DNA of 64,000 nucleotides from JACCXG01 sp963785755 (GTDB taxonomy: Bacteria; Acidobacteriota; Vicinamibacteria; Vicinamibacterales; 2-12-FULL-66-21), in NCBI GenBank assembly GCA_963785755.1, contig CAWAXG010000013.1, forward strand, positions 620,001 to 684,000. The letters run 5' to 3'. The notes under the pieces were generated by a model that had not been told where the DNA came from, ran no database searches, and saw only the letters and a program-made list of their open reading frames with translations. Below, piece after piece: positions 9,569 to 18,016 of the stretch (the first letter of the stretch is position 1; the number at the start of each line of letters is the position of its first letter). Made by a program: the position numbers and the translations under genes.

Positions 9569-10150
9569 ATGGAAGAAGGGTTCCTGACTACGGAGGAGGT
9601 ACTCGAGTATCTCCAAGTCAATCTTCGGACTGTCTACCGCCTGATCAAGGCCGGGAAGATCCCGGCCGTGCGGGTAGGCCGCCAGTGGCGTTTCCGAAAG
9701 CGCGATATCGACGCGTGGCTCGAGAGCCAGCGGCCGCGCAACGTCCGCCCGGCGCCGACGCCGGCGCGCGTCGCGACACCGCCGACCGGAAGGCCCCGCA
9801 TTCTCGTGGTCGACGACGAAGCCACGATTCGAGATTTGCTGGCGAAAACGCTTGCCCTTGCTGAGTACGACGTCGATCTCGCGCCCGACGGCCGATCGGC
9901 ACTCGAACGCCTCCGCATCATTCCGTACGATCTCCTGATCACCGACCTCAAGATGCCCGGCGTCGACGGCCTCACTGTCATCAAGGAAGCGCGCCGTCTG
10001 AAGGCAGATATTCCGGTCATCATCATCACCGGGTTCTCCACCGAGGCGAGCGCGATCGAGGCCGTGAACCTTGGCGTATCGGGTTATCTGACGAAGCCCT
10101 TCCGCGTTCCCCGGGTCCTGGCGGCAGCCGCCAAAGCCCTCGGCGAATAA
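9569..10150 (+). CDS. Excisionase-type HTH domain fused to a response-regulator receiver
   Basis: Residues 5-52 form the winged-helix module called HTH_17/excisionase family (LTTEEVLEYLQVNLRTVYRL, then VGRQWRFRKRDIDAWL). A linker rich in Pro, Arg and Thr follows. Residues 78-190 are a receiver domain with the acidic pair Asp82/Asp83, phospho-acceptor Asp126 (ITDLKMPG), Thr154 and Lys176 (LTKPF). The order is the reverse of the common receiver-then-DNA-binding layout. The gene is downstream of an orphan histidine kinase on the same strand, so phosphorylation by that kinase is plausible. The HTH is not evidence of a mobile element here: no integrase or phage gene is near. Confidence 0.88.
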   Translation: MEEGFLTTEEVLEYLQVNLRTVYRLIKAGKIPAVRVGRQWRFRKRDIDAWLESQRPRNVRPAPTPARVATPPTGRPRILVVDDEATIRDLLAKTLALAEYDVDLAPDGRSALERLRIIPYDLLITDLKMPGVDGLTVIKEARRLKADIPVIIITGFSTEASAIEAVNLGVSGYLTKPFRVPRVLAAAAKALGE

Positions 10151-10329
10151 GCCTCAAGCCCTTCTACACGAACGAGGTACAGGTCTGCACCCGCAGGCGC
10201 AACAAGCTGCTTGACGTCCTGGCCTGTCGAGATGACTCACGATGACATCAGCCGACATCGGAGTCGGGCTTCGGACCGCGCATGCAGTTGGCGACAGGGC
10301 GCCGTCAAAGTATTTCGCCGCGGCCCGTG

Positions 10330-10338
10330 TGCTAAAAT
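10330..10338 (+). promoter_or_regulatory. Candidate extended -10 promoter element before the ABC-F gene
   Basis: TGCTAAAAT fits an extended -10 (TGn plus TAAAAT) and lies about 50 bases before the GTG start at 10387. There is no convincing -35 box 17 bases upstream. The 236-base gap 10151-10386 holds nothing else I can support. Confidence 0.4.
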
Positions 10339-10386
10339 GGCACGTTTCCCTCTGCTTCAGCAGACGCATCTCTAGCGGCCAACGCC

Positions 10387-12399
10387 GTGATTCAGCTCTC
10401 CTCACTCTCCAAATCGTTCGGCGACCGGGTCTTGCTCGATTCGGTGAGCTGGCAGATCGACGACGGCGACCGCGTGGGCCTGAGCGGCCCGAACGGCGCC
10501 GGTAAGACCACGCTGCTGAAGATGCTCGGCGGCCTCGAGGAGCCCGACGGCGGCCTCGTCACGAAACCGTCGGGATTGACCATCGGCTACCTCCCGCAGG
10601 ACGGACTCAGCCATTCGGGACGCACGTTGATCGAGGAGGCGGGGCTCGCCTTCAAGCCACTTCTCGACATGCGTGACGAGATCGCTGTCCTCGAAGAACG
10701 GCTGGGCGACGAGCACGTCGGCGAGGAAGAACATGCCGCGATGCTGACGCGGTACAGCGAGCTGCAGGAGCAGTTCCGCCGCCTCGAGGGCTACAGCATC
10801 GAGCTCAAAATCACGACCGTCCTGCGCGGTCTCGGATTCTCGCAGGCCGATCTCGCGAAGCGATGCGAGACCTTCTCGGGTGGCTGGCAGATGCGCATCG
10901 CGCTGGCCAAGCTGCTCCTCGGCAGACCGGGTCTGCTGCTGCTCGACGAGCCCACCAATCATCTCGATCTCGAAGCGCGGAACTGGCTCGAGGAGTACCT
11001 GTCGGGTTACCCGCACGCGGTCATCCTCGTCTCACACGATCGCTTCTTTCTCGACGCCGTCGTCACGCGCATCACGGAAATCGGCCTGCGGACGCTCACC
11101 GATTACGTCGGCAACTACTCCCACTATCTCAAAGAGCGTGACGCCCGCATGGAGCGGCTGCGGCAGCAGAAGAAGGATCAGGACGACGAAATCGAGCGCA
11201 TGCAGGCGTTCATCAACCGCTTCCGGTATCAGGCGACGAAGGCGGCGCAGGTGCAGAGCCGGATCAAGATGCTCGAAAAGATCGTTCCGCTCGAGATTCC
11301 GCCCGAACGCAAGCGCGTCCACTTCACGTTCCCGGCGTGTGCAAAGAGCGGACGTACGGTCCTCGATCTACGCAACATCAGCAAGTCGTACGGTCCACTT
11401 CGCGTTTTCGGCGATGTGGGCCTGCACATCGAACGAGGCGATCGTATTGCCCTGGTCGGCCCCAACGGGGCGGGCAAGTCGACGATGATGCGCCTGCTGT
11501 CCGCCGTGGAAACGCCCGATTCGGGGACGCGAACCGAGGGACATCAGGTCGTGATGCAGTACTTCGCTCAGGACGAAGCCACCCGCCTCGATCCGACGTT
11601 GACCGTCTACCAGACGCTGGCCGGTGATGCGCCGATTCACATGGTCCCGAACATCCGCAACATCCTGGGCGGCTTCCTGTTCTCCGGCGATGACGTCGAC
11701 AAACCGGTCCGCGTGCTGTCGGGCGGCGAGCGCACGCGGCTCGCGGTTGCGCGAATGCTCCTGCGACCGTCGAATACGCTCCTGCTCGACGAGCCGACCA
11801 ACCACCTCGATCTCGATTCGAAGGATGTCCTGCTCGAGGCGCTCGAGGATTTCGGCGGGACCCTCGTGTTCGTCTCGCACGATCGCTATTTCGTCGACAA
11901 GCTCGCGACCAAGATCGTCGAGATCGGCGGCGGCGGCGCGCTGGTCTACCCGGGCACCTACGAGGAGTTTCTCTGGAGCCGCAAGCAGCGGGAGGCCGCG
12001 ACTACAGTCGAGCGCGCGGACGCGCCGAAGACATCGCGGCCTCAGGCAGCCGGATCAACGCGCCCGGCATCCATCAGTGGCTCGAACGGCAGAGGCGCGG
12101 CGGCGACACCGCCGGCCGCGCCGCAGCAGTCGTATGAGGACCGCAAACGCCAGGAAGCGGATGCGCGGCGGGAAAGGAAGGCCGTCGAGGCCCGCAAGCG
12201 CCGCATCGAGGAACTCGAGACGCGCATCGCCGATCGGGAACAGGCCATCAAGGATATCGAGGCGTCGATGTCCGCGCCCGGGTTCTACGAGGATCACGAG
12301 ACCGCGAAACCGATCATCGACCGTCATCAGGCCCTCATGTGGGAGGTCGGCGATCTGATGAGCCAGTGGGAAGAATTGCAGCAGCAGACGGAATCGTAA
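10387..12399 (+). CDS. ABC-F family ATPase (Uup/EttA-like), soluble
   Basis: Two ABC ATPase domains lie in one 670-residue chain without membrane segments, as in ABC-F proteins that act on ribosomes. Domain one has Walker A GPNGAGKTTLL, signature FSGGWQMR and Walker B LLLLDEPTNHLDLE. The inter-domain linker (about residues 235-305, ERLRQQKKDQDDEIERMQAF) is the charged arm of the family. Domain two has GPNGAGKSTMM, LSGGERTRLA and LLLDEPTNHLDLDS. The C-terminus has a low-complexity stretch and a coiled coil (RKRRIEELETRIADREQAI), like Uup. The start is GTG. Its exact role (translation factor, resistance or DNA-related) cannot be told from sequence. Confidence 0.93.
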   Translation: MIQLSSLSKSFGDRVLLDSVSWQIDDGDRVGLSGPNGAGKTTLLKMLGGLEEPDGGLVTKPSGLTIGYLPQDGLSHSGRTLIEEAGLAFKPLLDMRDEIAVLEERLGDEHVGEEEHAAMLTRYSELQEQFRRLEGYSIELKITTVLRGLGFSQADLAKRCETFSGGWQMRIALAKLLLGRPGLLLLDEPTNHLDLEARNWLEEYLSGYPHAVILVSHDRFFLDAVVTRITEIGLRTLTDYVGNYSHYLKERDARMERLRQQKKDQDDEIERMQAFINRFRYQATKAAQVQSRIKMLEKIVPLEIPPERKRVHFTFPACAKSGRTVLDLRNISKSYGPLRVFGDVGLHIERGDRIALVGPNGAGKSTMMRLLSAVETPDSGTRTEGHQVVMQYFAQDEATRLDPTLTVYQTLAGDAPIHMVPNIRNILGGFLFSGDDVDKPVRVLSGGERTRLAVARMLLRPSNTLLLDEPTNHLDLDSKDVLLEALEDFGGTLVFVSHDRYFVDKLATKIVEIGGGGALVYPGTYEEFLWSRKQREAATTVERADAPKTSRPQAAGSTRPASISGSNGRGAAATPPAAPQQSYEDRKRQEADARRERKAVEARKRRIEELETRIADREQAIKDIEASMSAPGFYEDHETAKPIIDRHQALMWEVGDLMSQWEELQQQTES

Positions 12400-12636
12400 G
12401 TCACTGCCAGATCTGTAATCGCCTCGGGCGCGGCGGGGCGCCGGCTCTTGAAAATTGCGTGCATTTTCGCACCTTGTGCGCACAGGACGAGGGCATCGGG
12501 TTTGCCCTTCCCCCACCGAAGTCGAGCCCGGCCGTAAGGCTGTCATGGTCAGGCTGACGAAGCAGAACCCGTAAGTCGAAGAAGGGAAACAGCTTGGCTG
12601 ATGGGTCGGGGGCAATTACACTAACCAAACCGGAAG

Positions 12637-13842
12637 GTGGCTCAAGGGTTCTCCCCGAATCCGTTATGCCAGATGCGAAGCCTGGTCCTTCGACGCGCAC
12701 ACGACCGAAGTCAGCTCGTCAGACCACGACCGGACCGCGCAAAAGAAGAGGATGGCGGCCCCGACACCTTTTACCGGGACCTGGTCTGGAGCCTGCGGAA
12801 CGGGGTCCTGGCCGTGACCCGGGATGGCACGGTCATGGTGATGAACGACGTGGCGTATCAGATCCTCGGTCTGAAACGCCGGCCGTCGGACATCGGCAAG
12901 CCGTTCAGCGTTGTGCTGAAGAGCCAGCAGGATGTCTGCCGGATCGTGGCGGGTGCCTTCGAGTTGTCGCACCTCCCCAACCGGGCCGAGCTCAGGTTGA
13001 AGAGCAGCGGTAAGGTGATCGGCTACACCCTGTCGCAGGTTCGGGACGGCAAAGGACGGATTACCGGCGCAACGCTGTTCTTCAAGGATCTGACCCGCGT
13101 CGAGCAGCTCGAGGAGCGGGAACGGCTTCGCGATCGGCTGGCGGCGCTCGGCGAGATGGCCGCGGCGATCGCGCACGAGGTGAAGAATCCGCTCGCCGGC
13201 ATCGAGGTCATGGCGGGCATCCTCAAGCGGCAGCTGGCCGACTCGCTGGATGCGCAGTCCATTCTTGGCGACATCATCAAGGAAGCCAAGATGGCCAATG
13301 CCATTGTGCTCGAGGTACTGGATTTCGTTCGACCGATCCGGCTCCAGGTAGAGCGGATTTCGATCGCCGACGCCATTCGCGACGCGGTCTCGATGGCCGA
13401 GAGCCACGTGCCGCGGGGCAACGTGCAGGTCAGCGTGGATTGCCCGGAACATCTGCCGGCGATCCAGGGAGACCCGCACCAGCTGCGGCAGATTTTCACG
13501 AATCTGCTGACGAACGCGTTCGAGGCGCTCGGCGGCGATGGCGCGGTCAGCATCGTCGCGCTGCCGGTGCTCGAGGAAGGGCCCGCGGGCGGAGAGCCGC
13601 AGGGGCCCATGGTGCAGGTCGAAGTGACGGACAACGGTCCTGGAATGCCGGCCGACGTCATCGACAAGATTTTCAGCCCGTTCTTCACGACCAAGCCGCA
13701 GGGGTCGGGATTGGGGCTCGCAATCGTCCGCAAGATCGTGGACGCGCACGATGGACGAATCGATGTCGGCGTAACGGATGGTGGCGGCACGCGGTTCTGC
13801 GTCACCTTACCGGTAAGTGGCAACCACCAGTTGTTCGGATAG
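12637..13842 (+). CDS. PAS-domain sensor histidine kinase, partner of the NtrC-type regulator
   Basis: A PAS domain (about residues 35-140, YRDLVWSLRNGVLAVTRDG) leads to a HisKA domain with phospho-acceptor His180 in AIAHEVKNPLAG, and a HATPase domain with LLTNAFEAL, DNGPGMP, FSPFFTTKPQ and GSGLGLAI. No membrane segment is seen. The start is uncertain: GTG at 12637 or ATG at 12673, neither with a clear ribosome binding site, and the first 30 residues look unstructured. It ends 72 bases before an NtrC-type regulator, the usual kinase-regulator arrangement of NtrB/AtoS systems. The 237-base gap before it (12400-12636) holds no gene I can support. Confidence 0.9.
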   Translation: MAQGFSPNPLCQMRSLVLRRAHDRSQLVRPRPDRAKEEDGGPDTFYRDLVWSLRNGVLAVTRDGTVMVMNDVAYQILGLKRRPSDIGKPFSVVLKSQQDVCRIVAGAFELSHLPNRAELRLKSSGKVIGYTLSQVRDGKGRITGATLFFKDLTRVEQLEERERLRDRLAALGEMAAAIAHEVKNPLAGIEVMAGILKRQLADSLDAQSILGDIIKEAKMANAIVLEVLDFVRPIRLQVERISIADAIRDAVSMAESHVPRGNVQVSVDCPEHLPAIQGDPHQLRQIFTNLLTNAFEALGGDGAVSIVALPVLEEGPAGGEPQGPMVQVEVTDNGPGMPADVIDKIFSPFFTTKPQGSGLGLAIVRKIVDAHDGRIDVGVTDGGGTRFCVTLPVSGNHQLFG

Positions 13843-13914
13843 CACCACCGGATCGGCCTCTCCCGACGCTCGCCGAGGCTGAACCGGGGCGGAAGTATTT
13901 CACTAGGAGCAGTA

Positions 13915-15315
13915 ATGGGCCGCATTCTGGTAGCAGACGATCACGACTCGCTTCGCCGGGGCATAGTCCGCGCGCTCACCGACGCGCATCACGAGGTCGA
14001 CGAAGCACCGAACGGCAACGTTGCCATCGAGCGGCTGCACGAGGGCCAGTACGATGTCGTGCTGAGCGACTTGAAGATGGGCGGCAGCGACGGCATGGAC
14101 GTGCTGCGCACGGCGAAATCGCTGCACCCGACCACGGCCGTCATCCTGATGACCGCGTTCGGCACCGTGAACACCGCGGTCGAGGCGATGAAGATCGGCG
14201 CGTTCGACTACGTGCAGAAGCCGTTCGAGATCGAGGAGATGGAGCTCAAGGTCAACAAGGCCATCGAGCACCGCCGCCTCAAGCACGAGATCGAGTACCT
14301 GCGCCACACCCAGCAGGACATCTACGACTTCGAACGGATCGTCGGCGCCAGCGGCGCGCTGCAGTCGGTGCTCGCGATCGTCAAGAAAGTGGCCAAGAGC
14401 AATACGACGGTCCTGATTCGCGGCGAGACGGGAACGGGCAAGGAGCTCATCGCCGGCGCGACGCATCACAACTCGCTGCGCGCGGGACGGAACTTCGTGA
14501 AGGTGAACTGCGCCGCGCTGCAGGAGAACCTGCTCGAATCGGAGCTGTTCGGCCACGAAAAAGGAGCCTTCACCGGAGCGGACAAGCAGCGGATCGGACG
14601 CTTCGAGCAGGCCGATGGCGGCACGCTGTTCCTCGACGAAGTCGGCGACATGAGCGCCAACACGCAGGCCAAGATCCTGCGCGTGCTCCAGGAGCACGAG
14701 TTCGAGCGGCTGGGCGGCACGCGCACGCTGCGGGTGGACGTCCGGGTGATCACGGCGACCAACCGCAACCTGCCGCAGATGGTCGCGAACGGTCAGTTCC
14801 GCGAGGACCTCTACTACCGGCTGAACGTCGTTTCGATCGACATGCCGCCGTTGCGCGAGCGCAAGGACGACATTCAGCAGCTGGCGACGTTCTTCCTGAA
14901 GCGGTTCGCGGGTGAGCTGAAGAAGCGGATCGAGGGTCTGTCGCCGGACGCCATCAAGCTGTTGATGCGGTACAACTGGCCGGGCAACATCCGTGAGCTC
15001 GAGAACTCGATCGAGCGCGCCGTGCTCCTCACCGAAGGACCGTACGTCACGAGCAGCGATCTCCGCCTCGGCGAGCTCTCGACGACGTCGTCGTCAGGGG
15101 ATGCCAGCCCGGTGGTGAAGATTCCACCCACCGGCATCGCACTCGACGAGATCGAGCGCCAGGCGCTGATCGAGGCGCTGAAGATGTCCAACTGGGTGCA
15201 GAAAGACGCGGCGGAGCTGCTCTCGATCAGCCCGCGCGTCATGAACTACAAGATCAAGACGCTCGGCATCGACTACTCGCGCGGCCGCCGCCCGATGGTC
15301 GAGCAGCTCGTCTAA
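13915..15315 (+). CDS. Sigma-54-dependent response regulator (NtrC/AtoC type)
   Basis: The receiver domain (residues 1-120) has Asp52 as phospho-acceptor (LSDLKMGG). The AAA+ domain has Walker A GETGTGKE, the sigma-54 contact loop GAFTGA, GGTLFLDEVGDMS and the arginine-finger region (FREDLYYRLNVV, YNWPGNIREL). A Fis-type HTH (about 425-455, VQKDAAELLSISPRVMNYKIK) ends the protein. The ATG follows AGGAG. It would activate sigma-54 promoters when phosphorylated by the kinase encoded just upstream. I could not assign its targets. Confidence 0.95.
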   Translation: MGRILVADDHDSLRRGIVRALTDAHHEVDEAPNGNVAIERLHEGQYDVVLSDLKMGGSDGMDVLRTAKSLHPTTAVILMTAFGTVNTAVEAMKIGAFDYVQKPFEIEEMELKVNKAIEHRRLKHEIEYLRHTQQDIYDFERIVGASGALQSVLAIVKKVAKSNTTVLIRGETGTGKELIAGATHHNSLRAGRNFVKVNCAALQENLLESELFGHEKGAFTGADKQRIGRFEQADGGTLFLDEVGDMSANTQAKILRVLQEHEFERLGGTRTLRVDVRVITATNRNLPQMVANGQFREDLYYRLNVVSIDMPPLRERKDDIQQLATFFLKRFAGELKKRIEGLSPDAIKLLMRYNWPGNIRELENSIERAVLLTEGPYVTSSDLRLGELSTTSSSGDASPVVKIPPTGIALDEIERQALIEALKMSNWVQKDAAELLSISPRVMNYKIKTLGIDYSRGRRPMVEQLV

Positions 15316-15321
15316 TTCGAT

Positions 15322-15360
15322 AGGGTTCAAGAGGTTCAGGGGTTCAGGGTTCAAGGGTTC
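15322..15360. repeat. Short GGTTCA direct repeats between the regulator and xerC
   Basis: The stretch reads as irregular copies of GGTTCA with one to three added purines, five copies in about 39 bases. It lies in a 190-base gap between converging genes. No terminator with a T-run is visible here. Confidence 0.6.
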
Positions 15361-15505
15361 GCGACGAGCAAGGTCGTAGTGGCTCGCTGCGCGCGCAAGA
15401 TTGCGCGTATCCGGCGGGACGGTCGAACTGGCAACGCGCGATCAAGGGCCGGGATCGGGAGTGGCGAGAGCTGCCGAATGTGCAGACGCCCACCGGGACC
15501 GGCCC

Positions 15506-16435
15506 TTACGCTTTGGGGTGGGACTTCTTGTAGGCCTCGATCAGCTGCGCGGCGTTCACGTGGGTGTAGCGCTGCGTCGTGCTGAGGCGCGCGTGGCCGA
15601 GCAGCTCCTGAATGGCGCGCAGATCCGCGCCCCGTTCCAGGAGATGGGTGGCGAACGAATGCCGCAGCGCGTGCGGGCTGATGCCGAATCGCGTACTGCA
15701 CTGCGCCACGTACTTCCTGACCAGCCGATCGACGCTTCGCGTCGACAGCCGCTTTCCCTGATAGTTCAGGAACAGCGCGTCGCCGGAGCGTTTCCCCAGG
15801 CCTCGCCTGACGGCGGGACGAGCCGCGAGCAGCGTTTCCCAGTCCTTGAGCCAGCTCCGGATTGCGTCCTCGGTCGTGCGATTGAAGGGCACCAGACGCT
15901 CCTTTCGCCCTTTCCCGAGAACCCTCACGGTACGGCTCGCCAGATTGACATCGCCGATGTCGAGGCCGACGAGCTCGCTCAGGCGCAGCCCCGAGGCGTA
16001 GAAGAGCTCGAGGATCGCCCGATCCCGGCGGCCGAGCGGACGCGAGACGTCGGGCATTTCGAGCAGACGCGTCATCTCGGCCTCACCGAGATGGGCCGGC
16101 AGATGGTGATCCTGCCGGGGCGTGCCGACCAGCGCTGCCGGATCGCCGTCCAGTTCCCCTTCCCGCCGGAGATGACGGCCGAAGGCGCGAATCGCCGCCA
16201 GCTTGCGCGCGGCCGACGACCGTGAATTACCGCGCTTGTGGAGCTCGCTCAGGAACGCCCGGATGTGCCCGTGGGCGAATTCGGTGGGCACCAGATCGGA
16301 TCGACGCTTGCCGAGGTGCTGGGCCAGGAACGTCAGGAACTGCGAGAGGTCGCTTTCGTAGGCGCGCACGGTATGCGCCGAGGCATTGTCGTTGAGCGCC
16401 AGGTGCTCGAGGAACGCGTCGAGCTGTTCTTTCAT
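15506..16435 (-). CDS. xerC: Tyrosine recombinase XerC
   Basis: A 309-residue tyrosine recombinase with an N-terminal core-binding domain (MKEQLDAFLEHLALNDNAS, HTVRAYESDL) and a catalytic domain with Arg151, Lys175, His255, Arg258, His281 and nucleophile Tyr290 (STTQRYTHV). The length and both domains match XerC/XerD, which resolve chromosome dimers at dif sites. The gene follows trmFO by 33 bases, as in Bacillus-type genomes where hslV and hslU come next. Here hslVU is about 14 kb further on, past genes on both strands. The conserved context argues against a phage integrase. Confidence 0.93.
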   Translation of the reverse strand: MKEQLDAFLEHLALNDNASAHTVRAYESDLSQFLTFLAQHLGKRRSDLVPTEFAHGHIRAFLSELHKRGNSRSSAARKLAAIRAFGRHLRREGELDGDPAALVGTPRQDHHLPAHLGEAEMTRLLEMPDVSRPLGRRDRAILELFYASGLRLSELVGLDIGDVNLASRTVRVLGKGRKERLVPFNRTTEDAIRSWLKDWETLLAARPAVRRGLGKRSGDALFLNYQGKRLSTRSVDRLVRKYVAQCSTRFGISPHALRHSFATHLLERGADLRAIQELLGHARLSTTQRYTHVNAAQLIEAYKKSHPKA

Positions 16436-16468
16436 CGGTTGCCAGACATCAACGGAATGGACGGTCCC

Positions 16469-17884
16469 TCACCCCAGACGGACCTGCGCCGCGTCGACGG
16501 CGTCGACTTCGCGCATCCACCTGTCCAGAGCCTCGAGCGCACGATCCGCATACGCAAGCTTCCTCTCCTCCTTCTTTTTCGGCACTCGTCGGCCGCCGCT
16601 GGAGGTCAACGGCGGCATGATGCCGAACGTGACGTTGGTCGGCTGGTAGTGCTGCGGATTGGCGTTCGCCACGTAGAAGGCGAGGGCGCCGAGCGCGGTC
16701 TCGCGCGGGAGCGGCGCCGGAAGCTGTCCGCGGACGAGCGCGACCGCGTTCCGGCCGGCCATCAATCCGGAGGCGGCCGATTCCACGTACCCCTCGACGC
16801 CGGATATCTGTCCCGCGAAGAAAAGATCGGCGCGCTGGCGTGTCTGCCAGGTCGGCTGCAGGACCGTCGGCCCGTTGATGTACGTATTCCGATGGACCAT
16901 CCCGAACCGCACGAATTCCGCCTGTTCGAGGCCGGGAATCATCCGCAGGACGCGCGCCTGCTCGCCCCACTTCATCTGCGTCTGAAATCCGACGAGGCTG
17001 TAGTGGTCGCCGGCGAGGTCGTCCTGGCGCAGCTGCACGATCGCGTACGCCTCTCGTCCGGTCCGCGGATCCGGCAGACCGACCGGCTTCATTGGCCCGA
17101 ACCGCAAGGTGTCCACGCCTCGCGCCGCCATCACCTCGATCGGCAGACAACCCTCGAAGAACTTCGGGTCGTCGAACTCGTGGAGCGACGCCTTTTCCGC
17201 CGCCATCAACGCTTCGTAGAAGCGGGCGTACGCGTCGGCGTTGAACGGACAATTCAGATAGTCACCTTCGCCGTTGTCCACCCCACAGGCCGTGCCTGCC
17301 TCCTGAACACTATCGGTCCCCCGAAGGCTTCTTCCCCATCGCGACGCGCGGAAGACCTTTGAACGGTCAATCGTCTCGGCCAGGACGATGGGGCTGATGG
17401 CATCGTAGAAATACAGGTGCTGCGCGCCGACCATCGAGGCGATGTCCGCGGAAAGAGCATTGGAGGTGAGCGGACCAGTCGCGATGATGATCGGACCATC
17501 GAGCTTGCCCGGCACCCGAGGCACCTCTTCGCGCCGCACCTCAATCAGAGGGTGACTCGTGATCGCGTCGGTCACCGCCGCCGAGAATCGTTCGCGATCG
17601 ACAGCCAGCGCGGCGCCGGCCGGCACACGGGCTTCTTCGGCGGCGCGCATGACGAGCGACCCGAGCCGCCGCATTTCCTCCTTCAGCAGGCCGACGGCGT
17701 TATCGAGCTTGTCGCCGCGGAACGAATTGCTGCAGACCAGCTCCGCGAGCTTGTCGGTCTTGTGGACCGCGGTCGGACGGGTCGGCCGCATCTCGTGCAG
17801 CACCACGCGAACGCCGGCGGCAGCTGCCTGCCAGGCGGCCTCGGTGCCGGCAAGTCCGCCGCCGATGATGTGGATGGAGGGCAT
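16469..17884 (-). CDS. trmFO: TrmFO, folate-dependent tRNA (uracil-54-C5) methyltransferase
   Basis: TrmFO makes ribothymidine at position 54 of tRNA from methylenetetrahydrofolate and FADH2. The N-terminal dinucleotide-binding motif IIGGGLAGTEAAW, the EMRPTRPTAVHKT segment and ELVCSNSFRGD (Cys51) are diagnostic. Further family segments are YFYDAISPIVLAE, GDYLNCPF and GQISGVEGYVESAASG. The length of 471 is normal. It lies between topA and xerC on the minus strand, its usual neighbours. Confidence 0.97.
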   Translation of the reverse strand: MPSIHIIGGGLAGTEAAWQAAAAGVRVVLHEMRPTRPTAVHKTDKLAELVCSNSFRGDKLDNAVGLLKEEMRRLGSLVMRAAEEARVPAGAALAVDRERFSAAVTDAITSHPLIEVRREEVPRVPGKLDGPIIIATGPLTSNALSADIASMVGAQHLYFYDAISPIVLAETIDRSKVFRASRWGRSLRGTDSVQEAGTACGVDNGEGDYLNCPFNADAYARFYEALMAAEKASLHEFDDPKFFEGCLPIEVMAARGVDTLRFGPMKPVGLPDPRTGREAYAIVQLRQDDLAGDHYSLVGFQTQMKWGEQARVLRMIPGLEQAEFVRFGMVHRNTYINGPTVLQPTWQTRQRADLFFAGQISGVEGYVESAASGLMAGRNAVALVRGQLPAPLPRETALGALAFYVANANPQHYQPTNVTFGIMPPLTSSGGRRVPKKKEERKLAYADRALEALDRWMREVDAVDAAQVRLG

Positions 17885-17892
17885 GGGTTACT

Positions 17893-17990
17893 TACGTGCT
17901 GCTTGCCAAGTGCTACGTGCGAACGTGCGGTGCTACGTGCGACGTGCGACGTGCGACGTGCTAGGTGCGACGTGCGACGTGCTGCTTCTT
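17893..17990. repeat. ACGTGCG-type short tandem repeats between topA and trmFO
   Basis: About ten irregular copies of a seven-base unit, mostly ACGTGCG or CGTGCTA, fill most of the 132-base gap. A short stretch with the same unit (ACGTGCCACGTGCCGACGTG) appears at 41899-41918 next to a terminator. The repeats are intergenic and encode nothing in frame with either neighbour. Confidence 0.75.
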
Positions 17991-18016
17991 GCGATCGTGC
18001 GGGTCCAACACACCGG

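Noticed and set aside
9569..9720. Phage excisionase
   Set aside because: The HTH is fused to a full receiver domain and lies in a signalling block.
15506..16435. Integrase of a mobile element
   Set aside because: Normal XerC length and conserved trmFO/topA/dprA context; no attachment site or phage gene nearby.
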